Shown here piece by piece: positions 25,958 to 33,574 of a stretch of 64,000 bases of DNA (positions within the stretch are counted from its first letter, which is position 1; each line of letters starts with the position of its first letter). The translations under genes and the position numbers were made by a program. The notes below the pieces were generated by a model. The model was not told where the DNA came from, did not search any database, and saw only the letters and a list, made by a program, of their open reading frames with translations. Origin of the DNA: Pseudomonas fluorescens (GTDB lineage Bacteria; Pseudomonadota; Gammaproteobacteria; Pseudomonadales; Pseudomonadaceae); NCBI RefSeq assembly GCF_005938625.1, contig NZ_VCNJ01000029.1, positions 186,001-250,000 of the forward strand, written 5' to 3'.

Positions 25958-27583
25958 TCAGTAGGCACCGGCAGGGCGCGCAGCCACGCTTGAGGCGGGG
26001 GCGGCGACTTCGCTTTCCTCATCGTCCTCTTCCAGACGCAGCAGATGCGCCGGTACGCCCGTCGCGGCGCCCCAGTAATAAATGCCGGTGGCGCAAGCAG
26101 CGACGACGATGGTGTCGAACGGGTGAGCGAGGATGCCCAGGCCACCAAAGGTGCCGAGTTTCGATAGCACGATGGTTACCGCGTAGAAGGCGATCAACCA
26201 CGCCGAGGAGCGCACCTGACGCGCCAGATTCAGGTGCGCGGTCGGCACAAAACGGCCGCACAGCAGATACACCACGAACATCAGGATTTGCAGGCCAAGC
26301 AGCCACGACACGGTGTTCCAGCCCGACCAATAGACGATCAGCGCGGCGATGATGAACGACACCGGCCCGAGCACGCCCATGCACTTGACCCGGAACGGGC
26401 GCGGCATGTCCGGCGCATTACGGCGCAGCGCGGCCACGGACACGGGTGCCACGGCGTAGCTCAACACCAGCGCAGCGGAAACCACGTTGATCAGTGCTTC
26501 CCACGACGGAAACGGCAAGGTCCAGAACACCGACAGGGCGAAGGTCAGCCACAGTGCCGGACGTGGGATGCCGGATTTTTCGTCGATGTGGGTGAAGACT
26601 TTGAAAAAGGTCCCGGTCTGCGCCCAGCCGTAGATCACGCGCGGGGTCGCGTTCATGTAGATGTTGCCGCAACCACTTGGCGAGATCACCGCGTCGGCGA
26701 CCACCAGATAGGCCAGCCAACCCACGCCCAGTGCCAGTGCGATGTCGCGGTACGGCAGGGAAAATTCCTTGCTGATACCGGCCCAGCCATTGGCGAGCAT
26801 TTCCGTCGGGATGCTGCCGAGAAAGGCCATTTGCAGCAGCACGTAAATCAGCGTCGACAGCAGCACCGAGAGGATCAGTGCGATGGGAATGGTGCGCTGT
26901 GGATTCTTCACTTCACTGGCCACCGAGATGATCGGAGTCAGCCCCAGGTAAGCGAAAATCACGCCACCCGCCGACACCGCCATTTCGATGCCGGACAAGC
27001 CGAACGGGGCGAAACCTTGCACATGGAAGTTGGCCGGTTTGAAGAAGGTGAACAGCACGCCTATCACTAGCAGCGGCACGATGAACTTGAACACACTGAC
27101 CAGATTGTTGGCTTTGGCGAAGGTCTTCACGCTGCGGTAGTTGAGCAGGAAGAACACACAGAGCAGGCCGAACTGCACCATCCAGCCGAGGATCGTCGGA
27201 TCGCCAGAGCCAGCCTTGGTCAGCTCGGGAAACCATGCCGCCGCGTATTGGCGCGAAGCAACCACTTCGATCGCCACCAGACTGGAAAACGCGATCAGGG
27301 TGATGAAGCCCATCAGGTAGCCGAGCAGTGGCCCGTGGGAGTAAACCGGATAACGCACCACGCCGCCTGCACGCGGTAATGCGGCGCCGAGTTCGCAATA
27401 GACGATGCCCAGCAACAACACGGCAAAACCGCCCAGCAGCCAGGAGAAAATCCCCGCCGGCCCGGCGATGGCGGACACATGACTGGCCGCGAACAACCAG
27501 CCGGAACCGAAGATCGCCCCGAGCCCGATAAACGTGAGGTCGATCAGTGAAAGCTGTTTTTTGAACTTGCCTTGGCCTGACAT
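25958..27583 (-). CDS. APC-superfamily amino acid permease (hydroxyproline uptake likely)
   Basis: The 541-residue inner-membrane protein has about 12 to 13 hydrophobic segments and the APC signature in TM1 (LTFIGLGAIFGSGWLFAA). Long C-terminal acidic tail ('LEEDDEESEVAAP') follows the last segment. It is the first gene of the lhp operon, divergent from lhpR, so hydroxyproline or proline is the probable substrate. E. coli YjeH/YbaT-like permeases are relatives; specificity is inferred from context only. Confidence 0.87.
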   Translation of the reverse strand: MSGQGKFKKQLSLIDLTFIGLGAIFGSGWLFAASHVSAIAGPAGIFSWLLGGFAVLLLGIVYCELGAALPRAGGVVRYPVYSHGPLLGYLMGFITLIAFSSLVAIEVVASRQYAAAWFPELTKAGSGDPTILGWMVQFGLLCVFFLLNYRSVKTFAKANNLVSVFKFIVPLLVIGVLFTFFKPANFHVQGFAPFGLSGIEMAVSAGGVIFAYLGLTPIISVASEVKNPQRTIPIALILSVLLSTLIYVLLQMAFLGSIPTEMLANGWAGISKEFSLPYRDIALALGVGWLAYLVVADAVISPSGCGNIYMNATPRVIYGWAQTGTFFKVFTHIDEKSGIPRPALWLTFALSVFWTLPFPSWEALINVVSAALVLSYAVAPVSVAALRRNAPDMPRPFRVKCMGVLGPVSFIIAALIVYWSGWNTVSWLLGLQILMFVVYLLCGRFVPTAHLNLARQVRSSAWLIAFYAVTIVLSKLGTFGGLGILAHPFDTIVVAACATGIYYWGAATGVPAHLLRLEEDDEESEVAAPASSVAARPAGAY

Positions 27584-27814
27584 GGCATCGCCTTCTTGTG
27601 AGTTATTGGATAGGCAGTTGTGTCACTGGGACGGCCAGACTTTGAACTTGTCGACGCTGTGGCGATTGATGTTTTGCGGCGGCTTCGATGACGAAATCAG
27701 CACAATCGCGCTGGCGAAACGTGGCCCTCGACAGGTCTTGAACGATGCTGCAATCTGCACGCGAAGGTCGCATGGCGGGCGCTTCGTCCATCCACGTTAC
27801 GAGGGGATTGTTTG

Positions 27815-28585
27815 ATGCAGCAGGCTTTCTCGATCCTGTCTCAAGGCATTGATGGGCATCGTCCGCAGACACTGGAGGAACTCTTGGCCGGCGCCGCGCT
27901 GCTGTTGCCGATGCTTGATGTGATCCCCAACGCGGCGATTTTCATCAAGGATGTGCAGGCCCGTTACGTGCTCGCCAACCGCACGCTGGTGCAGCGCTGT
28001 GGCTTGAAGGATTTGCGCCCGCTGCTCGGCAAAACCAGCGCGCAGGTGTTCCCGGCGCAACTCGGGCCGGGCTACACCGAGCAGGATCGCAAGGTGCTGG
28101 AGGAGGGCTTTGTACTGGAGGATCAGCTGGAGCTGCATCTGTATGGCAGTCGCGAACCGGGTTGGTGCCTGACGCACAAGCAGCCGCTGTACAACCGTGA
28201 CGGGGTGATCATTGGCTTGGCGGGGATTTCGGTGGACCTGCAATCGGCCAGTGAAACGCACCCGGCATTCGAGCGGCTGGCGGCTGTCGATGAGCACATT
28301 CGCGCGAATTTCAATCGCCGCGTGACCCTCGGTGAACTGACGCGAATCGCCGGTATTTCAGTCGCGCAACTGGAGCGCTACTGCAAACGCGTATTCCACC
28401 TGACGCCACGGCAGATGATCCAGAAAGTACGCCTCGAACACGCGCACCGATTGCTGCACACCGACTTGCCGATTACCGATGTGGCGCTGCAATGCGGTTA
28501 TACCGATCACAGCGCTTTTACCCGCCAGTTCAAGGCCTCGACCGGGTTTACTCCGCGCGAGTATCGGCAGGCCACCTCACCCTGA
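27815..28585 (+). CDS. lhpR: PAS-AraC transcriptional regulator of hydroxyproline genes
   Basis: The 256-residue protein joins a PAS-like sensor (about residues 30-150, 'LDVIPNAAIFIKDVQARYVLANRTLVQRCG' region) to a C-terminal AraC/XylS DNA-binding domain with two helix-turn-helices ('TLGELTRIAGISVAQLERYC' and 'DVALQCGYTDHSAFTRQFK'). The ATG at 27815 has GAGGGG 8 bp upstream. It is divergent from the permease-led operon across 231 bp, matching known LhpR activators. The PAS sensor in place of a cupin is notable. Confidence 0.85.
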   Translation: MQQAFSILSQGIDGHRPQTLEELLAGAALLLPMLDVIPNAAIFIKDVQARYVLANRTLVQRCGLKDLRPLLGKTSAQVFPAQLGPGYTEQDRKVLEEGFVLEDQLELHLYGSREPGWCLTHKQPLYNRDGVIIGLAGISVDLQSASETHPAFERLAAVDEHIRANFNRRVTLGELTRIAGISVAQLERYCKRVFHLTPRQMIQKVRLEHAHRLLHTDLPITDVALQCGYTDHSAFTRQFKASTGFTPREYRQATSP

Positions 28586-28607
28586 TGAAATGGTATTGAA
28601 GTGCTAT

Positions 28608-28687
28608 GTAGGAGCTGCCGAAGGCTGCGATCTTTTGATCTTGATCTTAAAAAAAATCAAAAGATCGCAGCCTTCGGCAGCTCCTAC
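28608..28687. repeat. REPIN, GTAGGAGCTGCCGAAGG family
   Basis: Two 32-bp arms (28608-28639 and 28656-28687), perfectly complementary, begin GTAGGAGCTGCCGAAGGCTG and enclose 16 bp. It lies between the convergent lhpR and LysE-family genes, where it could also stop transcription. Confidence 0.9.
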
Positions 28688-28694
28688 GAGGGCG

Positions 28695-29291
28695 TTATGC
28701 CAGGACGGTCAGCCATGCCGAGAGTAGTAACAACAACGCGAGTGCTGCGTTCATCCGCTTGAACGCCTTTGGCGATCCCATCAACCGCGCACTGCCCACA
28801 CCCAGCAACGCCCAGAACGTCATGCACGGCAGCGACACCAGCAGAAACGCCAGCGACAACACCAGCAGCCGCAGGGTTTTGTCGCCACCGCCGACAAACA
28901 CGCTAACCACCGCCACGGCCATCATCCACACCTTGGGATTGACCAGTTGCAGCATGGCGGCGCCCAGCACGCTGAAACCTTCTTCCTGCGTATCGGTCGG
29001 GTCCAGCGACGGCGGTGCGCTGCGAAAGATCTGCCACGCCAGCCAGCTTAGCCAGAGCACACCGCCCCAGGCCATGGCTTGCTGTACACGCGGGTAGCGC
29101 AGCAAGGTTTCGCCGGCACCGAGGCCAACCACCAACACGATCAGGGCCGCCGCGGCGCAGGCGCCAAAAATGATCGGCAGCGTGGCGACCAAGCCTTGGC
29201 GCGAACTGTGGCTCAACACCAGAATATTGGTCGGCCCCGGTGTGATCGAAGCGACGAAAGCAAACAGCAGAAAGGGTAGTAATGACGCCAT
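28695..29291 (-). CDS. LysE/RhtB-family amino acid exporter
   Basis: The 198-residue membrane protein has about six hydrophobic segments and the LysE signature 'VASITPGPTNILVLSHSSRQG' at its N-terminus. Family members export amino acids or small metabolites. The ATG at 29291 is chosen over a frame reaching 29477, since everything before MASLLPFLL is non-family and overlaps the AraC gene. The AraC regulator lies 55 bp upstream on the same strand and probably controls it. Confidence 0.88.
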   Translation of the reverse strand: MASLLPFLLFAFVASITPGPTNILVLSHSSRQGLVATLPIIFGACAAAALIVLVVGLGAGETLLRYPRVQQAMAWGGVLWLSWLAWQIFRSAPPSLDPTDTQEEGFSVLGAAMLQLVNPKVWMMAVAVVSVFVGGGDKTLRLLVLSLAFLLVSLPCMTFWALLGVGSARLMGSPKAFKRMNAALALLLLLSAWLTVLA

Positions 29292-29346
29292 GATCCGGAT
29301 TTCCTGAAAATGAACACAGGCATCCATGATCGCCAGTCGGCGTGCG

Positions 29347-30243
29347 TCAGTCTGGAAGGTTTGAGCAGCGCTTGCGGTAGTCGGCAGGGGTGAGTTGGTA
29401 GGCCCGGCGGAACCAGCGGCCGAGGTGACTCTGATCAGCAAAACCGAGCACGCTGGCGACCTGCGCCGGAGTTTCACCCCGGGCCAGCAACTGCCGCGCC
29501 TTGGCCAGCCGTAACTGGATCAGGTACGCGTGCGGCGCCAGGCCAAAGGCTGTCTTGAAGGCGCGGCTCAGACGAAAACGATCCACCCCACAGACTCGGG
29601 CGAGGTCATCGAGACCGATATCTTCGTAGGTGTGCGCGTGCAGATAATCCCGCGCCAGTTGCGCCACCAGCGGCAGGCGCGGATCGAAAACCTGCCGCTT
29701 GCGCCAGTCGAGATGGTGCGTGAGCGAGCCCAGCAATCCGTCGATGGCGGTCTGCCGGACGATGCGCAGATCGCCGTTATGCAAAGCATGGAAGGCCTGA
29801 TTGATCGCTGTGGCCAAACGCGGATCCTGACTCAGCGTGTCGGCAAAGCCGGGCTGGCTGTCGGACGGTGCGTCATCGAATAGCGCATGCACTTCACGCT
29901 CAAGCCAATGCGGATCGAGGTAGAGCATCGAATAGGTAAAACCTTCCTCGGTCGGCGCTTGCCCATCGTGGATTTCCCCCGGCTCCAGCAGAAACACGTT
30001 GCCCGGCGTACTGCGATGGCGCACGCGACGACAATTGAACTGCTGTACACCTTGCTCGGTGACGCCGACGAGGAAGCTGTCATGCCAGTGCGGATCGTAG
30101 GCGTGCCCCTCGAAGTGAGCGCGAATCGACTCAATCCCGGTGTCGACATCCTGGGACAGTTCGATCCAGTTGCGTTTATCCACGAAGGCTCCAGAGTTCG
30201 CCATTGAAAGGTGCGGCCCCATAAAATACCGCGCAATGGTCAT
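29347..30243 (-). CDS. AraC-family regulator
   Basis: The 298-residue protein has an N-terminal cupin sensor ('GHAYDPHWHDSFLVGVTEQG' and 'GNVFLLEPGEIHDGQ') and a C-terminal AraC domain with two helix-turn-helices ('IGLDDLARVCGVDRFRLSRA' and 'PAQVASVLGFADQSHLGRWF'). The cupin form is common among regulators of LysE exporters, and the LysE gene follows immediately. No strong ribosome site marks the start; MGPHLSMANSG at 30222 is an alternative. Confidence 0.85.
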   Translation of the reverse strand: MTIARYFMGPHLSMANSGAFVDKRNWIELSQDVDTGIESIRAHFEGHAYDPHWHDSFLVGVTEQGVQQFNCRRVRHRSTPGNVFLLEPGEIHDGQAPTEEGFTYSMLYLDPHWLEREVHALFDDAPSDSQPGFADTLSQDPRLATAINQAFHALHNGDLRIVRQTAIDGLLGSLTHHLDWRKRQVFDPRLPLVAQLARDYLHAHTYEDIGLDDLARVCGVDRFRLSRAFKTAFGLAPHAYLIQLRLAKARQLLARGETPAQVASVLGFADQSHLGRWFRRAYQLTPADYRKRCSNLPD

Positions 30244-30320
30244 CCACGTTTAGAAGATTTGTGCAGGTGAGGGGGCTAGACTCTGTAGGTCACAACCCCT
30301 TTGGCGGCAGGTGAAATACG

Positions 30321-30596
30321 ATGCTCAACCGATGCTCGCTCTGGGGCCTGCTCGCCTTGATCGGCCTAAGCCTGGCGCTGACCGCAGGCTGCTCCAGCCG
30401 AAAACACTATCCACCGTCGGGTGTTGGCGATGCCTGCTATGCCAAAGCCCTGCCGTCGGTCGGCGAGGGCGGTCTGGCCTGGGGTTCCAGTTTGAACATG
30501 GCGCGGCAGAAGTCGATGAACAACTGTATTCGTTATGCCGGGCGCTCCGGGGGGACGCCAGATACTTGCCAGGTAGTGTTGGCCAAGTGTCGATAG
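30321..30596 (+). CDS. Small lipoprotein of unknown function
   Basis: The 91-residue product has a lipoprotein signal peptide ending in LTAGC (lipidated Cys24). The mature part holds four further cysteines (DACYAK, NNCIRY, DTCQVV, AKCR), enough for two disulfides. An AGGTGA ribosome site lies 7 bp before the ATG. No family is recognised. It is monocistronic, 67 bp before the MarR-GNAT gene. Confidence 0.78.
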   Translation: MLNRCSLWGLLALIGLSLALTAGCSSRKHYPPSGVGDACYAKALPSVGEGGLAWGSSLNMARQKSMNNCIRYAGRSGGTPDTCQVVLAKCR

Positions 30597-30603
30597 CTTT
30601 CTG

Positions 30604-30646
30604 TTGACATGGTTGCTTGAGGCAAATATATAGTTGCCTTAAGCAA
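30604..30646 (+). promoter_or_regulatory. Consensus promoter overlapped by MarR-type operator
   Basis: TTGACA (30604-30609) and TATATA (30627-30632) are spaced by exactly 17 bp. A dyad TTGCTTGAGGCAA (30613-30625) / TTGCCTTAAGCAA (30634-30646), 12 of 13 complementary with an 8-bp centre, covers the spacer and -10. This is a textbook repressor site for the MarR domain of the next gene. Confidence 0.85.
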
Positions 30647-30663
30647 TCATCTGAGCATTCGTC

Positions 30664-31587
30664 ATGTCCAGCATCCATCTTCTTGAGCAAGCCGACATCG
30701 TGCGCGGCTTCAATCGTTTTTACACCCATCAGATCGGCGTACTGCAGGAGCATCTGCTGCAAAGCGACTACTCGCTGACTGAGCTGCGCATTTTGTATGA
30801 ATTGGCCTCGCGCGGTGACCTGACCAGCGCCGATCTGCGCCTGATGCTGGGGCTGGACGCCGGTTACATGAGTCGCATCATCAGCGGTTTCGAGAAGCGC
30901 GGCCTGATTCAGAAAGTCCCGTCTCCCACGGATGCCCGCGCTGCGCAATTGCACTTAACCGATCTGGGCCGTGAAATTCTGATTCCGCTGGAAAAGGCCT
31001 CCCGTGAACAGATCGTTGCCATGCTCGAACGATTGCCGGAGCCGCAGCAGAAACAACTGATCGGCGCGATGACGCTGATCCAGACGCTGCTGCAAGGCAA
31101 CCAGGATTCAACCTACGTATTACGCGATCCGCAGCCCGGCGACATGGGCACGGTGATGCAGCAACAAGCGGCCCTGTATTCCCGTGAATACGGCTGGAAT
31201 TCGGAGTTCGAAACACTGGTGGCTGAGGTGGTCGCCAAGTACCTGCGTGATTACGACCCGACAAGCGAGCGCTGCTGGATTGCGGAAAAGGACGGCAAGG
31301 TTATTGGCTCTGTGTTTATCGTCCGCCAGGACGCCACCACCGCCAAACTACGCATGCTCTACGTCGACGCCAGCGCGCGGGGCTTGGGCATTGGCAGCCG
31401 TCTGGTCGAGGAGTGCCTGCGTTTCGCCCGCCAGATTGGCTACCAGAAAATGACCTTGTGGACGACCAGTAACCTGACCGCTGCGCGCAAGATTTATCAG
31501 CAGGCCGGGTTTGAACTGGTGGAGGAAGAAGCGGTTAACAGCTTTGGCAAGGATCTGGTGAGTCAGACGTGGGCGCGGGCGCTGTGA
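30664..31587 (+). CDS. MarR-GNAT fusion: HTH regulator with acetyltransferase domain
   Basis: The 307-residue protein combines an N-terminal MarR winged helix domain (residues 1 to about 145, 'LTSADLRLMLGLDAGYMSRI') with a C-terminal GNAT domain (about 165-307, acetyl-CoA loop 'ARGLGIGSRLVEECL'). Such fusions are common in pseudomonads; the acetylated substrate is unknown. The operator and consensus promoter 18 bp upstream suggest tight autorepression. A terminator follows. Confidence 0.92.
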   Translation: MSSIHLLEQADIVRGFNRFYTHQIGVLQEHLLQSDYSLTELRILYELASRGDLTSADLRLMLGLDAGYMSRIISGFEKRGLIQKVPSPTDARAAQLHLTDLGREILIPLEKASREQIVAMLERLPEPQQKQLIGAMTLIQTLLQGNQDSTYVLRDPQPGDMGTVMQQQAALYSREYGWNSEFETLVAEVVAKYLRDYDPTSERCWIAEKDGKVIGSVFIVRQDATTAKLRMLYVDASARGLGIGSRLVEECLRFARQIGYQKMTLWTTSNLTAARKIYQQAGFELVEEEAVNSFGKDLVSQTWARAL

Positions 31588-31631
31588 TCTGATTTTCATC
31601 GGCGGGTGCAGTGAAAAGGCAGACGAAAAAA

Positions 31632-31658
31632 AACCGCCTTTGCGGGGCGGTTCTTTTG
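31632..31658 (+). terminator. Terminator of the MarR-GNAT gene
   Basis: AACCGCC (31632-31638) pairs with GGCGGTT (31646-31652), followed by CTTTT, 44 bp after the stop; an A-run on the other side permits bidirectional use. Confidence 0.8.
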
Positions 31659-31687
31659 TAAACCTTGGTTTGCGACCGAGGTTTGTT

Positions 31688-32007
31688 GCTTCACTAGCTG
31701 CTTTAACGTTCTCTCATGGTAAGAGCCTTTGTGCCCCCTTGCAAGGTTAAAGTTCGTATGAAACTGGTTGTTTGCGCTATTTCATTTCCAGAAAAAGCTG
31801 GCAGAAATAATGGTTAACAAATCAGAAAATTACTTTTCCTGAAAGCCTCTGAATGAAGGTTATGATGCGGGGGCTCACTTGTTCGAGCAGCGGTGAGGCC
31901 AGGCTGGTGACTAAACGGTTTCATGCCCTTTGACACGGTTTTGCACCCGTGCCGGAATGATGTTTCGGAGGGATTTCAACCGGCCGCCTCACTAGCTGCT
32001 TTAACGT
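31688..32007. repeat. Pair of 22-bp direct repeats in intergenic region
   Basis: GC(T/C)TCACTAGCTGCTTTAACGT occurs at 31688-31709 and 31986-32007 with one mismatch, 298 bp apart. The first copy follows a hairpin (31660-31684, AACCTTGG/CCGAGGTT region); the second lies in the leader of the 32-residue ORF. The 491-bp stretch 31588-32078 holds no other supported gene. This may be a transcribed leader or small RNA region. Confidence 0.7.
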
Positions 32008-32048
32008 GCAGGCTGAAGGCAAGCATGATCCGGTAAGTTTGCCGGAGG

Positions 32049-32074
32049 TTTGGCCCCCAGCCCTGGAGGCCAAA
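32049..32074 (+). promoter_or_regulatory. Hairpin sequestering the ribosome site of the 32-residue ORF
   Basis: TTTGGCCCCC (32049-32058) pairs with GGAGGCCAAA (32065-32074), one mismatch, 6-nt loop. The right arm contains the GGAGG that would serve the ATG at 32079, so translation should depend on opening this stem. Confidence 0.65.
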
Positions 32075-32078
32075 ACGT

Positions 32079-32177
32079 ATGAAGCTTTTGCTACGTACGC
32101 TGAGCCTTGTATGGAGATTGTTTAAAGCCTTTCGCTTTTACGAGTTCCTGCGAGACCACTTTGACGACCTGAAGTAA
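32079..32177 (+). CDS. 32-residue small protein, function unknown
   Basis: The ORF encodes MKLLLRTLSLVWRLFKAFRF followed by YEFLRDHFDDLK. The first 21 residues are hydrophobic and basic and would make an amphipathic or membrane-active helix; the tail is acidic. GGAGG lies 10 bp upstream inside a stem, and a strong terminator begins 19 bp after the stop. Layout (short cationic peptide, masked ribosome site, compact transcript) resembles type I toxin mRNAs, but I see no antisense RNA directly and recognise no family. Confidence 0.6.
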   Translation: MKLLLRTLSLVWRLFKAFRFYEFLRDHFDDLK

Positions 32178-32195
32178 CGGCTGTTGAGGTGGGAG

Positions 32196-32233
32196 AAGCC
32201 CGTTTCAGTTTCGACTGGAACGGGCTTTTTTTG
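32196..32233 (+). terminator. Strong terminator after the 32-residue ORF
   Basis: An AAGCCCGTT..CAG / CTG..AACGGGCTT stem is followed by seven consecutive T residues. Confidence 0.88.
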
Positions 32234-32467
32234 TTTTTGAAGGCTGTCATAAGTAGGAGTTTTCTGCGTTGGGTTTTTTTGGCCTGTAGGGCATTTCTTC
32301 GGTAAGTGTAGGCGTTGTTCAAACCACTCTGTAATCCGCAAAAAGTGTTCGATTATCGAGCGCCCAAACCTTCGTCCAATTGCCCGCCCCAACACTCCGG
32401 CGTACTGTGAGTCGTGATGTCTGAAACCTCGTGATCCCAAAATAACGACAACAACGAGCAATGCCCC

Positions 32468-33424
32468 ATGGACAGCCATCTGCTGAGCGATCGCAGCAGC
32501 GTGTTTCGTCACGCCGACCCTTATGCCGTGTCCGACTACGTCAACCAGCACGTCGGCCAGCACTTCATCGGCCTGTCCAGAACCACCCACCCGCAAGCCA
32601 GCCTCAACCACCGCAAACTCGCCGATCTCGATCTGGCGCGCATCAGCTATGGCGGCAGTGTGCGTGTGACCTCCGTGGCGCTGGAGACTGTTTACCATCT
32701 GCAAGTGCTGCTGCAAGGCAATTGCCTGTGGCGTGGGCACAAGCGCGAACAGCATCTGGTGCCCGGCGAGTTGCTGTTGATCAACCCCGATGATCCGGTG
32801 GATCTGACTTACTCGGATGATTGCGAGAAATTCATCCTTAAGGTGCCGGTCAGCGTGCTCGAATCGGTGTGCGACGAGCAGCGCTGGCAGCGTCCGGCAA
32901 GCGGTATCCGTTTCCTGCGCAATCACTATCGGCTGGATGAGCTGGAAGGCTTCACCAACCTGCTCGCGATGATCTGCCAGGAAGCCGAGGCCAGCGATCC
33001 GTTGCTGCGGGTGCAGGAGCATTACGCGCAGATCATCGGCAGCAAACTGATCTCGCTGATGAACACCAATGTCAGCCGTGAGTGCCTGAGCGCACCGAAC
33101 GTAAGCTTCGAGCGCATCCTCGATTACATCGAACGCAACCTTAAACTGGATTTGCCCGCCGAACATCTGGCCGCACAGGCAAGCATGAGTCCACGTTCGC
33201 TGTACAGCTTGTTTGCACGCCAACTCGGCGCCACACCGATGCAATACATCCGCCAGCGCAAACTTGCGCGCATCCACACCTGCCTCAGCGATCCGAGCTG
33301 CCCGGTACGTAACCTCACCGAGCTGGCCCTGGACTACGGTTTCCTGCACCTCGGCCGCTTCTCCGAAAGCTATCGCCAACAGTACGGCGAACTGCCGTCG
33401 CAAACCTTCAAACGCCGCCACTAA
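32468..33424 (+). CDS. benR: AraC/XylS-family activator of benzoate degradation BenR
   Basis: The 318-residue XylS-type regulator has an N-terminal effector domain and a C-terminal pair of helix-turn-helices ('LPAEHLAAQASMSPRSLYSL' and 'NLTELALDYGFLHLGRFSES'). It lies immediately upstream of benABCD in the same direction, as BenR does in P. putida, and two TGCA-N6-GGNTA direct repeats, the XylS/BenR recognition pattern, precede benA. It probably activates benA in response to benzoate. The interval 32234-32467 holds only its promoter region. Confidence 0.9.
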   Translation: MDSHLLSDRSSVFRHADPYAVSDYVNQHVGQHFIGLSRTTHPQASLNHRKLADLDLARISYGGSVRVTSVALETVYHLQVLLQGNCLWRGHKREQHLVPGELLLINPDDPVDLTYSDDCEKFILKVPVSVLESVCDEQRWQRPASGIRFLRNHYRLDELEGFTNLLAMICQEAEASDPLLRVQEHYAQIIGSKLISLMNTNVSRECLSAPNVSFERILDYIERNLKLDLPAEHLAAQASMSPRSLYSLFARQLGATPMQYIRQRKLARIHTCLSDPSCPVRNLTELALDYGFLHLGRFSESYRQQYGELPSQTFKRRH

Positions 33425-33475
33425 AACACTGCGCTAACCCCTCCGAAATACGCCGAATCACCTGCCGCGCCATCC

Positions 33476-33511
33476 TGCACAAAACGGATAGCGATCTGCA
33501 GGATTCGGCTA
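33476..33511 (+). promoter_or_regulatory. Tandem BenR binding sites upstream of benA
   Basis: TGCA-CAAAAC-GGATA (33476-33490) and TGCA-GGATTC-GGCTA (33497-33511) are direct repeats of TGCA-N6-GGNTA separated by 6 bp, the same 21-bp spacing as in XylS-dependent Pm. They end 63 bp before the benA start. Confidence 0.88.
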
Positions 33512-33574
33512 TTGCCCCGTGCATCGCCTCCCTAACCTGACCTGGCCTGAACAATAACAATGGAGGCCCCGGCC

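Noticed and set aside
32138..33421. 427-codon minus-strand frame over benR
   Set aside because: benR is unambiguous on the plus strand with a helix-turn-helix domain and adjacent operators.
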